Assembly: GCF_009604425.1 (NCBI RefSeq)
Contig: NZ_WEGI01000005.1
Location: forward strand, 1-64,000
Reading direction: 5' to 3'
From: Nocardia aurantia
GTDB taxonomy: Bacteria > Actinomycetota > Actinomycetes > Mycobacteriales > Mycobacteriaceae
DNA length: 64,000 bases
The position numbers and the translations under genes are program-made. How positions within the stretch are numbered: the first letter of the stretch is position 1; each line of letters starts with the position of its first letter. Positions 52,881 to 64,000 of this stretch are shown in pieces. The notes under the pieces were generated by a model. That model searched no databases. It saw nothing but the letters and a program-made list of their open reading frames with translations, and was not told the DNA's origin.

Positions 52881-53786
52881 ATGACCAATGGTGGGTACGA
52901 TCCCAACCAACCTCCCGGCGGACAGTCCTTTGGGCAACCGTATCCGCAAGGCGGACAGCAGTATTCGGATCAGTCCGGCTACGGGCAGCAGCAACAGCCG
53001 TACGGACAGCAGCCGGGTTACGGCCAGCCGCAGTACGCGCCGGGCGGGCAGCAGCCCGGTCAGCCGTACGGTCAGCAACAGCCCTACGGGCAGCAGCCGG
53101 GTTACGGACAGCAGCCGCCGCAGCAGGATCCGTACGGGCAGCAGCCCTACGGACAGCAGCAACCGTACGGTCAGCAGCCGGGCTACGGACAGCAGCCACC
53201 GCAGCAGGATCCGTACGGTCAGCAGCCCGGTTACGGACAGCAGCCACCGCAGCAGGATCCGTACGGTCAGCAGGCGGCCTACGGGCAGCAGCAGCCGGCC
53301 TACGCGCCCTACCCGCAGCAGTTCGGCCAGCCGCTGAACCTGCCCCCGGGCGCCCATCCCGCCGAACTCGGCATCCGGTTCGCGGCGCGGCTCATCGACG
53401 GCATCGTCGTCGCGATCCCGTCCTACATCGTCAGCTTCCTGCTGCTGCTTGCCATCGGCAACAGCGGCCTGATCAGCAGGTTCCTGCTGCCGATCCTGGT
53501 CTCGGTGCTCGGCGTGCTGTACTACATCGGCCTGGAGACCCAGCTCGGGGCGACGCTGGGTAAGAAGGCACTGGGTCTGCGCGTGATCGGTCCCGACGGC
53601 AACAACCTCGACGCGGGCTCGTCGCTGAAGCGGAATCTGTTCCTGCTCACCGGCATCGTTCCCTGCATCGGCAGCATCGCGTCGCTGGTGCTGGTCATCC
53701 GGATCGCGATGACGATCTCCTCGGATCCGAACCACCAGGGCTGGCACGACAAGTTCGCCGGCGGCGCCGTGGTGGTCAAGGGCTGA
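52881..53786 (+). CDS. RDD-family membrane protein with Gln/Pro/Tyr repeats
   Basis: A 301-residue protein. Residues 1 to ~150 form a low-complexity tract built of '[16 protein letters not shown]' and 'PPQQDP' units. The C-terminal part is an RDD domain: '[19 protein letters not shown]' (R-D motif), two to three spans and '[14 protein letters not shown]' plus the closing '[11 protein letters not shown]'. RDD proteins are poorly understood and some act as ion exchangers. GAGG upstream supports ATG 52881. A perfect 28-base palindrome follows the stop. Similar Gln/Pro tails occur on many actinobacterial membrane proteins and may promote clustering. Confidence 0.88.
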   Translation: MTNGGYDPNQPPGGQSFGQPYPQGGQQYSDQSGYGQQQQPYGQQPGYGQPQYAPGGQQPGQPYGQQQPYGQQPGYGQQPPQQDPYGQQPYGQQQPYGQQPGYGQQPPQQDPYGQQPGYGQQPPQQDPYGQQAAYGQQQPAYAPYPQQFGQPLNLPPGAHPAELGIRFAARLIDGIVVAIPSYIVSFLLLLAIGNSGLISRFLLPILVSVLGVLYYIGLETQLGATLGKKALGLRVIGPDGNNLDAGSSLKRNLFLLTGIVPCIGSIASLVLVIRIAMTISSDPNHQGWHDKFAGGAVVVKG

Positions 53787-53805
53787 TCTCCGGCCCGGCA
53801 CCCGT

Positions 53806-53833
53806 GGGGCGCATCCGAATTCGGATGCGCCCC
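53806..53833. terminator. Perfect 28-base palindrome, bidirectional terminator
   Basis: GGGGCGCATCCGAA (53806-53819) is followed directly by its exact complement TTCGGATGCGCCCC (53820-53833), then TTGTCGTTT. It sits between the convergent RDD and DUF4190 genes, so it likely terminates both. Confidence 0.8.
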
Positions 53834-53850
53834 TTGTCGTTTCACGTGGA

Positions 53851-54375
53851 TCAGTTGACGGCCATATCGATGACGACGATGATGAGCGTCAGGATGATGC
53901 CGATCGACCCGATGATGATCCCGGCGAGGGCCATGCCGCGGCCCTGGCCGCCGCGCTCCTTGATCTGGTTCAGCGCGGTGAAACCACAGATGATGCCCGC
54001 GATCCCCGCCGGGCAGCAGAACAACCCCACGATCGAGAGCACGAGCGCGGCGATCGCCATGCCGTTGTTGCCCTGCGCCGGCTGCTGATATCCCGGATAC
54101 GGCGCGTACCCGGATCCCGGCTGCTGCCCGTACCCGGGCTGCCCGTACCCGGGCTGGCCATACTGTGGCGGCGCCTGGTACGGCGGCGGGCTCGGATAGG
54201 ACGGATACTGCTGCGGCGGCGGCGTGACCGGCGGCTGCTGCTGATACTGCGGGGCCGAGGGGTAGCCGCCCGGCGGGGCGGGCGGCGGTGGTTCGGACCG
54301 TCCACCGGACTCAGGGGAGACCCCCTCGCCACCGTATTGCTTCCACCACTCGTCGGAATCGCCGGGATTCGTCAT
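53851..54375 (-). CDS. DUF4190-type membrane protein with Pro-rich N-terminus
   Basis: A 174-residue protein. Residues 1 to ~103 are Pro/Tyr/Gln-rich ('PPPQQYPSYPSPPPYQ'), then two membrane helices follow ('AIAALVLSIVGLFCCPAGIAG' region and 'GIIIGSIGIILTLIIVVI') with the DUF4190 connecting segment 'CGFTALNQIKERGGQGRGMA'. The function of the family is unknown. It is divergent from the queuosine precursor transporter gene and convergent with the RDD gene that carries a similar N-terminal tract. Confidence 0.85.
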   Translation of the reverse strand: MTNPGDSDEWWKQYGGEGVSPESGGRSEPPPPAPPGGYPSAPQYQQQPPVTPPPQQYPSYPSPPPYQAPPQYGQPGYGQPGYGQQPGSGYAPYPGYQQPAQGNNGMAIAALVLSIVGLFCCPAGIAGIICGFTALNQIKERGGQGRGMALAGIIIGSIGIILTLIIVVIDMAVN

Positions 54376-54424
54376 TGACTCAGCCTATTCCACAGCGCCG
54401 ACGTGCAGGTATCGTCCACACCTC

Positions 54425-55207
54425 GTGAGTGAGACACAACTACCCGCAACCCCGACGGACAACGACCGGCCTGGGCGCCCCGAGACCGAACACGCGGCTT
54501 TCGCGAAGGTCTCGGGGAGTGCATACACCCTGATCGTGGCCCTGTTCACGACCGTCCTGATGATCTCCAACATCTGCGCGACCAAGGGTGTGCAGTTCTT
54601 CGGAACCCATCACGTATCGCTGGGCCCGATCGATATCCTGCCGATCACCACCGACGGCGCCTTCTTCCTGTTCCCCCTGGCCTACGTCATCGGCGACATC
54701 CTCAGCGAGGTATACGGCTTCAAGGCCGCGCGCCGGACCATCTACTACGGCTTCGGCATGCTCGCCCTGATGGTGATCTGTTTCTGGATCGCGATCGGGC
54801 TGCCCAAGGCCGATTTCTACGACAACCAGGACGCCTTCCGGACCGTGGTCGGCACCACCCCGCAGCTGGTCGCCGCCGGCTTCGCGGGCTATGTCATCGG
54901 GCAGTTCCTCAACTCCGCCACGCTCGTCCTGATCAAGGAGCGCACGAAGGAGAAGCATCTGTGGGCACGCCTGCTGGGCTCCACCGTGGCCGGTGAGTTC
55001 GGCGACACGCTCGTGTTCTGCTCCCTCGCGGCCACCGCGATCGGGATCAACACCTGGGGCGCGTTCATCAACTACGTCATCGTGGGCTTCGTCTGGAAGA
55101 CCATGTGCGAGGTGTTCATCATGCCGATCAGCTACCGCTGCATCGCCTATCTGAAGAAGCACGAGCCGAGCTACGCACCGCTCGATCGGCCCGCGCTGTT
55201 CAGCTGA
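54425..55207 (+). CDS. yhhQ: Queuosine precursor transporter (YhhQ/QPTR)
   Basis: A 260-residue membrane protein of the YhhQ/DUF165 vitamin-transporter-like family, an importer of queuosine precursors (preQ0, preQ1 or queuine). 'VYGFKAARRTIYYGF' and 'LGSTVAGEFGDTLVF' are strongly conserved in the family, with about six spans. It starts at GTG 54425. Its proximity to GluQ-RS and tgt supports salvage of the modified base from outside. No terminator-proximal partner gene; a hairpin follows the stop. Confidence 0.9.
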   Translation: MSETQLPATPTDNDRPGRPETEHAAFAKVSGSAYTLIVALFTTVLMISNICATKGVQFFGTHHVSLGPIDILPITTDGAFFLFPLAYVIGDILSEVYGFKAARRTIYYGFGMLALMVICFWIAIGLPKADFYDNQDAFRTVVGTTPQLVAAGFAGYVIGQFLNSATLVLIKERTKEKHLWARLLGSTVAGEFGDTLVFCSLAATAIGINTWGAFINYVIVGFVWKTMCEVFIMPISYRCIAYLKKHEPSYAPLDRPALFS

Positions 55208-55221
55208 CCCCACCGGCACGA

Positions 55222-55255
55222 CGATCCGGCACCTGGGCAGCCGAGTGCCGGATCG
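55222..55255. terminator. 11-bp hairpin between convergent genes
   Basis: CGATCCGGCAC (55222-55232) and GTGCCGGATCG (55245-55255) pair perfectly across a 12-base loop, two bases before the stop codon of the convergent stress-protein gene. Confidence 0.7.
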
Positions 55256-55256
55256 A

Positions 55257-55832
55257 CTACGCGGTGCCCACCGAGCGCACGACCGCATCCGGCAGCAGCG
55301 CGCCCGAATGCCGCCGGAGCGGCAGCCACGAGGCCAGCCGGGAGCCCGACCGTTCCAGCTCGCGCTGCAACTCCGGCTTCGGCACCACCAGCACCGGACA
55401 GACCGCCCGGCGGGTCAGCCGCGTCGCCACCGGCCGCCGCAGCCCGCGGGACAGCCGGCCGCCACCGGAACCCACCACCAGCAGATCGTCCGGCTGATCC
55501 GCGCAGGCGAGCAGGGCCTCGACCGGTTCGCCGCGAATCAGTTCGGCCCGCAGCGGCACGCCGGGGTCGATCCCGGCGAAGGCGTCGTCGAGCGCCGCGA
55601 GCAGGCGGGCACGGGCCGCCGAACGGGCCACGTCCAGCAGTTCCGGGCAGGGGTATCGGGATTGCGCGTACTCCCCGCCGGGCGGCGCCCAGGCCAGCAC
55701 GGCCACCACCTCCGCCTCCGGCCGGCGCCGCGCCTGCGCCACGGCTCGATGCAGAGCGGCCAGGCTACCGAGCGATCCGCTCACCCCGACGACGATGCGC
55801 GGGAACAACCGCGGGACATACTGTGCCGACAC
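55257..55832 (-). CDS. Universal stress protein (single Usp domain)
   Basis: A 191-residue cytosolic protein of the UspA fold. The start segment 'PRIVVGVSGSLGSLAAL' and the nucleotide-binding loop 'LLVVGSGGGRLSRGLRRPVA' ... 'CPVLVV' match the ATP-binding G-x-x-G-x-x-x-x-x-x-x-G-S/T Usp motif reasonably. A C-terminal tail of ~40 residues extends beyond the domain. Actinobacterial Usp proteins accumulate under hypoxia or stationary phase. It is separated from tgt by 125 bases and points the same way but has no obvious functional link to the queuosine genes. Confidence 0.87.
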   Translation of the reverse strand: MSAQYVPRLFPRIVVGVSGSLGSLAALHRAVAQARRRPEAEVVAVLAWAPPGGEYAQSRYPCPELLDVARSAARARLLAALDDAFAGIDPGVPLRAELIRGEPVEALLACADQPDDLLVVGSGGGRLSRGLRRPVATRLTRRAVCPVLVVPKPELQRELERSGSRLASWLPLRRHSGALLPDAVVRSVGTA

Positions 55833-55957
55833 CCGGACCCTCCAGAACTCCAGAACCCACCGGAATGCCCTTGCTACCGGCGGCGGGGCGACCCGTGGAA
55901 CTGCCGAAATATTACCTCTCTGTTAATTTCCGGGGCCAGGCCCGCGGCGTATCTCGG

Positions 55958-59132
<3,175 letters not shown>

Positions 59133-59136
<4 letters not shown>

Positions 59137-60869
59137 CGGGCCGCCTCCGTCACACTCAGCTGGGATTCCACGATCTCTCGATATTCCTTGCACTCGCGGA
59201 CCAATTGGTCGTGGGTACCGAGGCCGACGATCGCGCCGTCCTCCAGCACGACGATCTGGTCGGCGTCGCGGACCGTCGAGATCCGCTGGGCCACCGTGAT
59301 GACCGCGGCGTCGGCAATCTCCGGTCGCAGCGCTTCGCGGACCCGCGCGTCGGTGGCGACGTCCAGGGCGGAGAAGCAGTCGTCGAACAGGTAGATCCGC
59401 GGCCTGCGGACCAGGGCGCGGGCGATCGCGAGCCGCTGCCGCTGACCACCGGAGACGGTCGTGCCGCCCTGTGCCACCGGGGTGTCGAGCCCCTGCGGCA
59501 TGTCCCGGACGAAATCGGCCGCCTGCGCGATTTCCAGTGCGGCCCAGAGCTCTTCGTCGGTGGCCTCCGGCCGCCCGTAGCGCAGGTTGCTCGCGACAGT
59601 GCCGGAGAACAGGTACCCGCGCTGCGGTACCAGGCCGATCGAACCGCGCAGCGCTTCGAGGTCGATGTGCCGGACATCGGTGCCGCCGACGTACACCGCG
59701 CCGTCGGTGACATCGATCAGCCGGGGGATCAGGTTGATCAGCGTGGTCTTACCGGAACCGGTGGATCCGACGATCGCCGTGGTGGTGCCGGGCTCGACCC
59801 GGAACCGGATCGCCCGCAGCACCGCCTTCTCGGCGCCCGGGTACTTGAATTCCGCGAACGCGAAGTCGACCGTGCCCGCGTCCTCGGTGAGCGGCTGCGG
59901 CAACCGCGGCGGCAGCACCGACGATTCGGTGTCGAGCACCTCGGAGATCCGCTCCCCCGAGACCGCCGCACGCGGCGCCAGGATTGCGAGGAACGAGGCC
60001 ATCATCACGGCCATCAGGATCTGCATGATGTAGGACAGCATCGCGGTCAGCGCGCCGACCTGCATCGACCCGGAGTCGATGCGATGCCCGCCGAACCAGA
60101 TCACCGCCACCGTGGTGACGTTGCTGATCAGCATCACCGCCGGGAACATCAGCGCGGCCAGCCGGCCGACGTAGAGCGAGATATCGGTCAGCGCCGAGTT
60201 GGCCACGCCGAAGCGCCAGGTCTCCTGCCGCTCCCGGACGAAGGCCCGCACCACCCGGATGCCGGTGATCTGTTCGCGCAGAACGCGATTCACCCCGTCG
60301 ATGCGTTCCTGCATGCGCCGGAACCCGGGCACCATCCGCGAGATGATCACGCTCATGGTGAGGCCCAGCACCGGCACCGCGGCCACCAGCACCCAGGACA
60401 GGCCGAGGCTCTGCCGCAGCGCCATCACGATGCCGCCGATGCACATGATCGGCGCCATCACCAGCACCGTCACGCTCATCACGATGAGCAGCTGAACCTG
60501 CTGGACGTCGTTGGTATTGCGGGTGATCAGCGACGGGGCGCCGAACAACCCGACCTCGCGGGCCGAGAACGAACCGACCCGGTGCAGCAGGGCGGCGCGG
60601 ATGTCACGCCCGGCCGCCATCGCGGCCTGCGCGCCCAGATACACCGAGGCGGCCGAGGCCACGATCTGCACGCCGGACACCAGCAGCATCCACAGGCCGG
60701 TGGTCCAGATGTAACTCACATCGCCCTTGGTGACGCCGTTGTCGATGATGTCGGCGTTCAGCGACGGAAGATAGAGCATCGCTATAACGGATATCAGCTG
60801 AAGCACCACGACACCCGCCAGCTGTGCGCGGTAGGGAGCCAGGAAGGTGCGGAGCAATCGGATCAACAT
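59133..60869 (-). CDS. ABC exporter half, degenerate-site subunit
   Basis: A 578-residue exporter half-transporter and first gene of the three-gene operon with its partner and tgt. Motifs: Walker A GSTGSGKTT, Q-loop 'GLVPQRGYLFSGTVASN', signature 'TVSGGQRQR' and Walker B 'RIYLFDDCFSALD', where Asp replaces the catalytic Glu, and Gln replaces the switch His ('VAQRIST'). This is the classic non-catalytic half; its canonical signature completes the partner's active site. It carries six spans in the first ~310 residues. Confidence 0.92.
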
Positions 60870-60881
60870 GATGCGTGCAGG

Positions 60882-61409
60882 CTACCGCCATCGCTCGACG
60901 GACGGCTCACCCTTTTCTCCTCTCAGCACCACGGATGGCGTTCCATCCGGAACCGGCCGGCGCGTCCACGCACCGGGGTCGCTCGTGAGCTCGGCCACGA
61001 AATCGGGCAGATCACCGGTCGCGAGGTCGGCGATCGAAACCTGTTCCAGCACGGCGCGGATGTTCACCCGGAGCGCGATCCACACCTGTTGCAGCGGCCG
61101 CGCCGCACCACCGTAGGCCACGTCCTCGGGTCGCTGCCCGCGCACCGAGGCCAGCGGGCCCTCGATCGCGCGGATCACGTCGGCGACGCTGATTTCGGCG
61201 GCCGGCCGGGCCAGACGATAGCCGCCGTCGGGGCCGCGGCGGCTGCGGACCAGTTCGGCCCGGCGCAGTTCGGCCAGCACCGTTTCCAGGATCTTGGCCG
61301 GGATGGCCTGCGCGGCGGCGATGCCGTCGGCCTTCGCGGCCTCCGGCTGCGCCCGCGCGATCTCCAGCAGCGCCCGGACGGCGTAGTCGACCCTAGCCGT
61401 GATGTGCAC
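60882..61409 (-). CDS. Rrf2-family transcriptional regulator
   Basis: A 175-residue regulator with the Rrf2 winged helix, starting at GTG 61409: 'VHITARVDYAVRALLEIA' followed by 'IPAKILETVLAELRRAELVRSRRGPDGGYRLARP'-type recognition and wing residues (seen in pieces). The three-cysteine cluster of IscR/NsrR is absent, so it likely does not bind an Fe-S cluster in the usual way. Its start lies within the last 17 bases of the TetR gene, so it is translated with it. Targets are unknown; the exporter-tgt operon, which starts 13 bases after this gene's stop in the same direction, could be one. Confidence 0.87.
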   Translation of the reverse strand: MHITARVDYAVRALLEIARAQPEAAKADGIAAAQAIPAKILETVLAELRRAELVRSRRGPDGGYRLARPAAEISVADVIRAIEGPLASVRGQRPEDVAYGGAARPLQQVWIALRVNIRAVLEQVSIADLATGDLPDFVAELTSDPGAWTRRPVPDGTPSVVLRGEKGEPSVERWR

Positions 61410-62022
61410 TGTCGCCCTCGGTTCCGTCCGCGCCGTCCGGGCCGACACCCAGCACACCGAGCGCTGCGTCCAGCACCACTCGCTCGATGAGCTCGGTGTC
61501 GGCCTCCGGCACCAGTTCCTGTGATCCGAGCGCCACGGTCAGCACCTGGAAGGCCGCGGCGGCGCGCAGGATGCCCTCGTCGGTGGCGCCGGGCCCGGCC
61601 AGCCAGCGGCATACGCGCATGCGCGCGTCCTGGAGTTCCTCGTCGCGGTTGGCGATGGCCCGCGCGATCGCGGTGGTGTCGCGCACGAACATCAGCACCG
61701 TGCGGCGATGCCGCAGCATCGCCCGCACCTGCCGGGTCAACACCGCGCGCTGACCGGCGGGGCCGTGCTCCACGTCGTCCAGGCCGTCGGCGACCGCGTG
61801 CAGGTCGTCGATGATCGGATCGACGATCGCCAGCAGCAGATCCTGCTTCGACGCGTAGTGGTAGTACAGCGAAGCTTTTGTGATTCCTACCGCATCGGCG
61901 ACCTCGCGCAGGCTCGTCTGTTCGAATCCCTTGTCCGAAAACAGCTCGATCGCGGCCTCCCGAATCGCCTCTTTGGTACTTCTACCTGCGACAACCCCTC
62001 CGGGAGTACTGCGCACCGCCAT
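61393..62022 (-). CDS. TetR-family repressor of the MmpL gene
   Basis: A 209-residue TetR regulator. The N-terminal helix-turn-helix is clear ('AIELFSDKGFEQTSLREVADAVG' segment and 'ITKASLYYHYASKQDLL'). The rest is the ligand domain. It is divergent from an MmpL transporter gene with a 16-base palindrome between them, the usual layout for repression of an RND pump. The stop overlaps the Rrf2 gene's start region. Confidence 0.9.
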   Translation of the reverse strand: MAVRSTPGGVVAGRSTKEAIREAAIELFSDKGFEQTSLREVADAVGITKASLYYHYASKQDLLLAIVDPIIDDLHAVADGLDDVEHGPAGQRAVLTRQVRAMLRHRRTVLMFVRDTTAIARAIANRDEELQDARMRVCRWLAGPGATDEGILRAAAAFQVLTVALGSQELVPEADTELIERVVLDAALGVLGVGPDGADGTEGDSAHHG

Positions 62023-62099
62023 CAGGTGATCCTCTCATCGACTTCGCACCCCCGTCGGGGCATCCCCTAATATCGAGGTTGTACCTCCGGTTAATCATA

Positions 62100-62124
62100 G
62101 GTAGTCTACCTACCGCACGGTAGG
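62100..62124. promoter_or_regulatory. Candidate TetR operator, double dyad
   Basis: Two overlapping dyads: GGTAG-T-CTACC (62100-62110) and CCTACCG-CA-CGGTAGG (62109-62124), both perfect. They lie between the divergent TetR and MmpL genes, close to the likely TetR promoter, and should be the regulator's binding site. Confidence 0.65.
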
Positions 62125-62241
62125 CAGACAGCGTTACATGGAGGCGGTTCGCGGCGCGGCGACCGCGTGAGTGCTTGCCCTACGGGCCCCCACAGACAGC
62201 TCAGCACCCGATCCGAAGCCATCACTAGGAGCACATCCCTC

Positions 62242-64000
62242 GTGTCCGTATATCTGTACCGGTGGGGCAAATTCGCCTTTCGCCGGAAATGGATCGTCCT
62301 GCCCGTCTGGTTACTGATCATCGTGATCCTCGGCGGTCTCGGCGTCGGCCTGAAGAAGCCCGTCAAGGACGACTTCAACATGCCGAACCTGCCCTCGGCC
62401 CGCGCCACCGAGATTCTGGACAAGCAGTTCCCCGGACTGTCCGCGCAGTTCAAGTTCGACGCGGTCACGGGTACCTACGTCGTCGGCGCGCCGGCCGGGC
62501 AGAAGCTCACCGACCCCGCGAACCACGCCGCGCTCACCGCGCTGGTGCAGAAGCTGAACAACCTCGACATCGTCGACCACGCCAAGCCGCTGGCCGATCC
62601 GATCGAGGCCAGCACCCAGATGAACTGCCTCACCGGCGATCGGACCGGTTCGGACTTCGTGTCCCGCTGCAGCGCCGCACCGCTGAACGTGCTGAGCAAG
62701 GACATCCCCGATTCGGTGGCTGTGATCCAGGTGCCGTTCGCCATCGCGAAGTTCGCCGATGTCACCGACGCCGACCGGACGCTGGCCTACGACATCGCCG
62801 GCGACGCCCGCTCGGCCGGGCTGACCGTCGAGATGAGCGGCACCATCGCGCAGAAGCAGATGCAGAGCAGCGGTAGCGCCGAGATGATCGGCTACGCCGT
62901 CGCCTTCATCGTGATGATGATCGCGTTCGGCGCGCTGATCGCCGCGTTCGTGCCGATCTTCACCGGCATCATCGGCGTGGGGTCCGCCTCGGCGCTGATC
63001 ATGGCGGGCACATCGATCGCCAACATTCCGGCGTTCACGACCGTGCTGGCGTCGATGATCGGTATCGCGTTGTCGATCGACTACGCGCTGTTCATCGTCT
63101 CCCGGTACAAACACGAACTCGCGGTACAGGATTCGCCCGAGGAGGCGGCTGGCACCGCGATCGGCACCGCCGGCTCGGCGGTCGTGTTCGCGGGTATGAC
63201 CGTGATCGTCGCGCTGTGCGGGCTGAGTATCGTCGGCGTCAGCTTCCTCACCTGGATGGGCCTGGGCGGCGCGCTGGCCGCGTTCTTCGCCATCATGGTG
63301 GCGCTGACCCTGCTGCCCGCGCTGATGGGCGCCTTCGGCCGGTTCCTGTTCAAGCCGAAGCTGCCGCTGGTCGCCAAGCACGATCCCGAGGACGAGAACT
63401 CGGTCACCAACGGTATGCGGATCGGCCGCCTCATCGGCCGGGCCCCGGCCGTGACGCTGGTCCTGGCCGTGGTCGTGCTCGGCCTGCTGGCGCTGCCCGC
63501 CACCAAGCTGACCCTGGGCCTGCCCGGGGAGGACGCGCAGCCGAAGACCACCACGATCCGCAAGGCGTACGACCTGCGTACCGAGGGCTTCGGTGAGGGC
63601 AGCAACGGCATCCTGACCGTGGTCGCGGATCTGACCAACGTCGATCCGAAGCAGCGTCAGGCGGCGGTCACCGAGTTGCACGACAAGCTGGCCTCGTATC
63701 CGGGCATGGACTACGTGACCTCGGCGCAGACCAACGCCGTGATCAAATCGGACCAAGGGACCGCCGGATCGGGCGGCTCCGCCACCAACGACTACGCGAA
63801 CAGCACCGGCGCCCTGCTGAAGGCGGTGCCGACCTCGGGTCCGAACAACAAGGCCACCCAGGATCTGGTGAAGCACGCCCGCGACGCCGAGAGCGCGTTC
63901 AAGGCGCGCTACGGCATGGAGTACGGCATCACGGGTACCACCGCGATCTACGCCGACGTGTCGAACGCGCTGCTCGGCAAGATCGTGCCGTACATGTCGA
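62242..64000 (+). CDS. MmpL-family RND transporter (3' end outside window)
   Basis: The first 586 codons of an RND/MMPL transporter, starting at GTG 62242 (AGGAG 11 bases upstream). After the first span ('WIVLPVWLLIIVILGGLGVG') comes the first extracytoplasmic domain, then 'ALSIDYALFIVSRYKHEL', which carries the proton-relay Asp-Tyr pair typical of MmpL proteins. The second half of the first membrane block and the start of the second soluble domain are present to the edge. Members export lipids, siderophores or drugs in mycobacteria. Repression by the divergent TetR protein suggests an inducible efflux system. Confidence 0.92.
   Translation, partial: MSVYLYRWGKFAFRRKWIVLPVWLLIIVILGGLGVGLKKPVKDDFNMPNLPSARATEILDKQFPGLSAQFKFDAVTGTYVVGAPAGQKLTDPANHAALTALVQKLNNLDIVDHAKPLADPIEASTQMNCLTGDRTGSDFVSRCSAAPLNVLSKDIPDSVAVIQVPFAIAKFADVTDADRTLAYDIAGDARSAGLTVEMSGTIAQKQMQSSGSAEMIGYAVAFIVMMIAFGALIAAFVPIFTGIIGVGSASALIMAGTSIANIPAFTTVLASMIGIALSIDYALFIVSRYKHELAVQDSPEEAAGTAIGTAGSAVVFAGMTVIVALCGLSIVGVSFLTWMGLGGALAAFFAIMVALTLLPALMGAFGRFLFKPKLPLVAKHDPEDENSVTNGMRIGRLIGRAPAVTLVLAVVVLGLLALPATKLTLGLPGEDAQPKTTTIRKAYDLRTEGFGEGSNGILTVVADLTNVDPKQRQAAVTELHDKLASYPGMDYVTSAQTNAVIKSDQGTAGSGGSATNDYANSTGALLKAVPTSGPNNKATQDLVKHARDAESAFKARYGMEYGITGTTAIYADVSNALLGKIVPYMS

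Noticed and set aside
52980..53290. Regular repeats that could be taken for a CRISPR array.
   Set aside because: Units are in frame, encode a Gln/Pro/Tyr tract of the RDD protein, have no unique spacers and no cas genes nearby.

Overview
The window is a 64 kb piece of a high-GC actinobacterial chromosome. A Nocardia-like member of the Mycobacteriales fits best (inference). The support is strong G/C third-position bias, GTG starts, a mycobacterial-type QcrB, a WS/DGAT acyltransferase, an MmpL transporter, a PF12897-type aspartate aminotransferase beside the SRP RNA, and many Pro/Gln-rich secreted or membrane proteins. I see no insertion sequences, prophage genes, CRISPR arrays or replication origin. 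The first gene (TetR) and the last gene (MmpL) are cut by the window edges.

Region 1 (1-3.2 kb) holds a TetR regulator divergent from an FAD monooxygenase, with repeated palindromic operators between them, and a ROK regulator.

Region 2 (3.7-10.9 kb) is one operon: GntR regulator, small 4Fe-4S ferredoxin, lipoprotein/permease/ATPase of a NitT/TauT-type importer, and a 911-residue AprA/FrdA-like flavoprotein with C-terminal HEAT repeats. I infer uptake and redox processing of an oxyanion or organosulfur compound.

Region 3 (11-15.8 kb) has a tiny secreted peptide, a GT39 membrane glycosyltransferase, a VOC protein and a BacA/Rv1819c-like ABC transporter.

Region 4 (15.7-29.1 kb, minus strand) is an 11-gene, nearly gapless operon. 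It combines a polar-amino-acid-type importer, a dipeptide-type importer and four luciferase-like FMN-dependent monooxygenases. Together with region 6 it looks like a sulfur-scavenging island.

Region 5 (29.2-34.3 kb) contains an SDR, an ECF42-type sigma factor with its YCII partner, two divergent secreted proteins and a hypothetical gene.

Region 6 (34.4-40.9 kb) is a divergent sulfonate locus. A SfnB/DszC-like oxidase and two flavin reductases face ssuC-ssuB-ssuA-ssuD. The oxidase is preceded by a short upstream reading frame containing a Cys codon.

Region 7 (41-50.7 kb) is mostly housekeeping: a PadR pair, an HhH-GPD repair protein, tRNA-Ser(GGA), the SRP RNA, aspartate aminotransferase, a methyltransferase, a WS/DGAT enzyme and a solitary second-copy-like qcrB.

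Region 8 (51.4-60.9 kb) gathers genes around the tRNA wobble base queuosine: a DUF309-GluQ-RS fusion, a YhhQ-type queuosine-precursor transporter and an unusual Tgt. Tgt is translationally coupled to a heterodimeric ABC exporter. RDD and DUF4190 membrane proteins and a universal stress protein lie between them.

Region 9 (60.9-64 kb) has Rrf2 and TetR regulators and an MmpL transporter with a palindromic operator.
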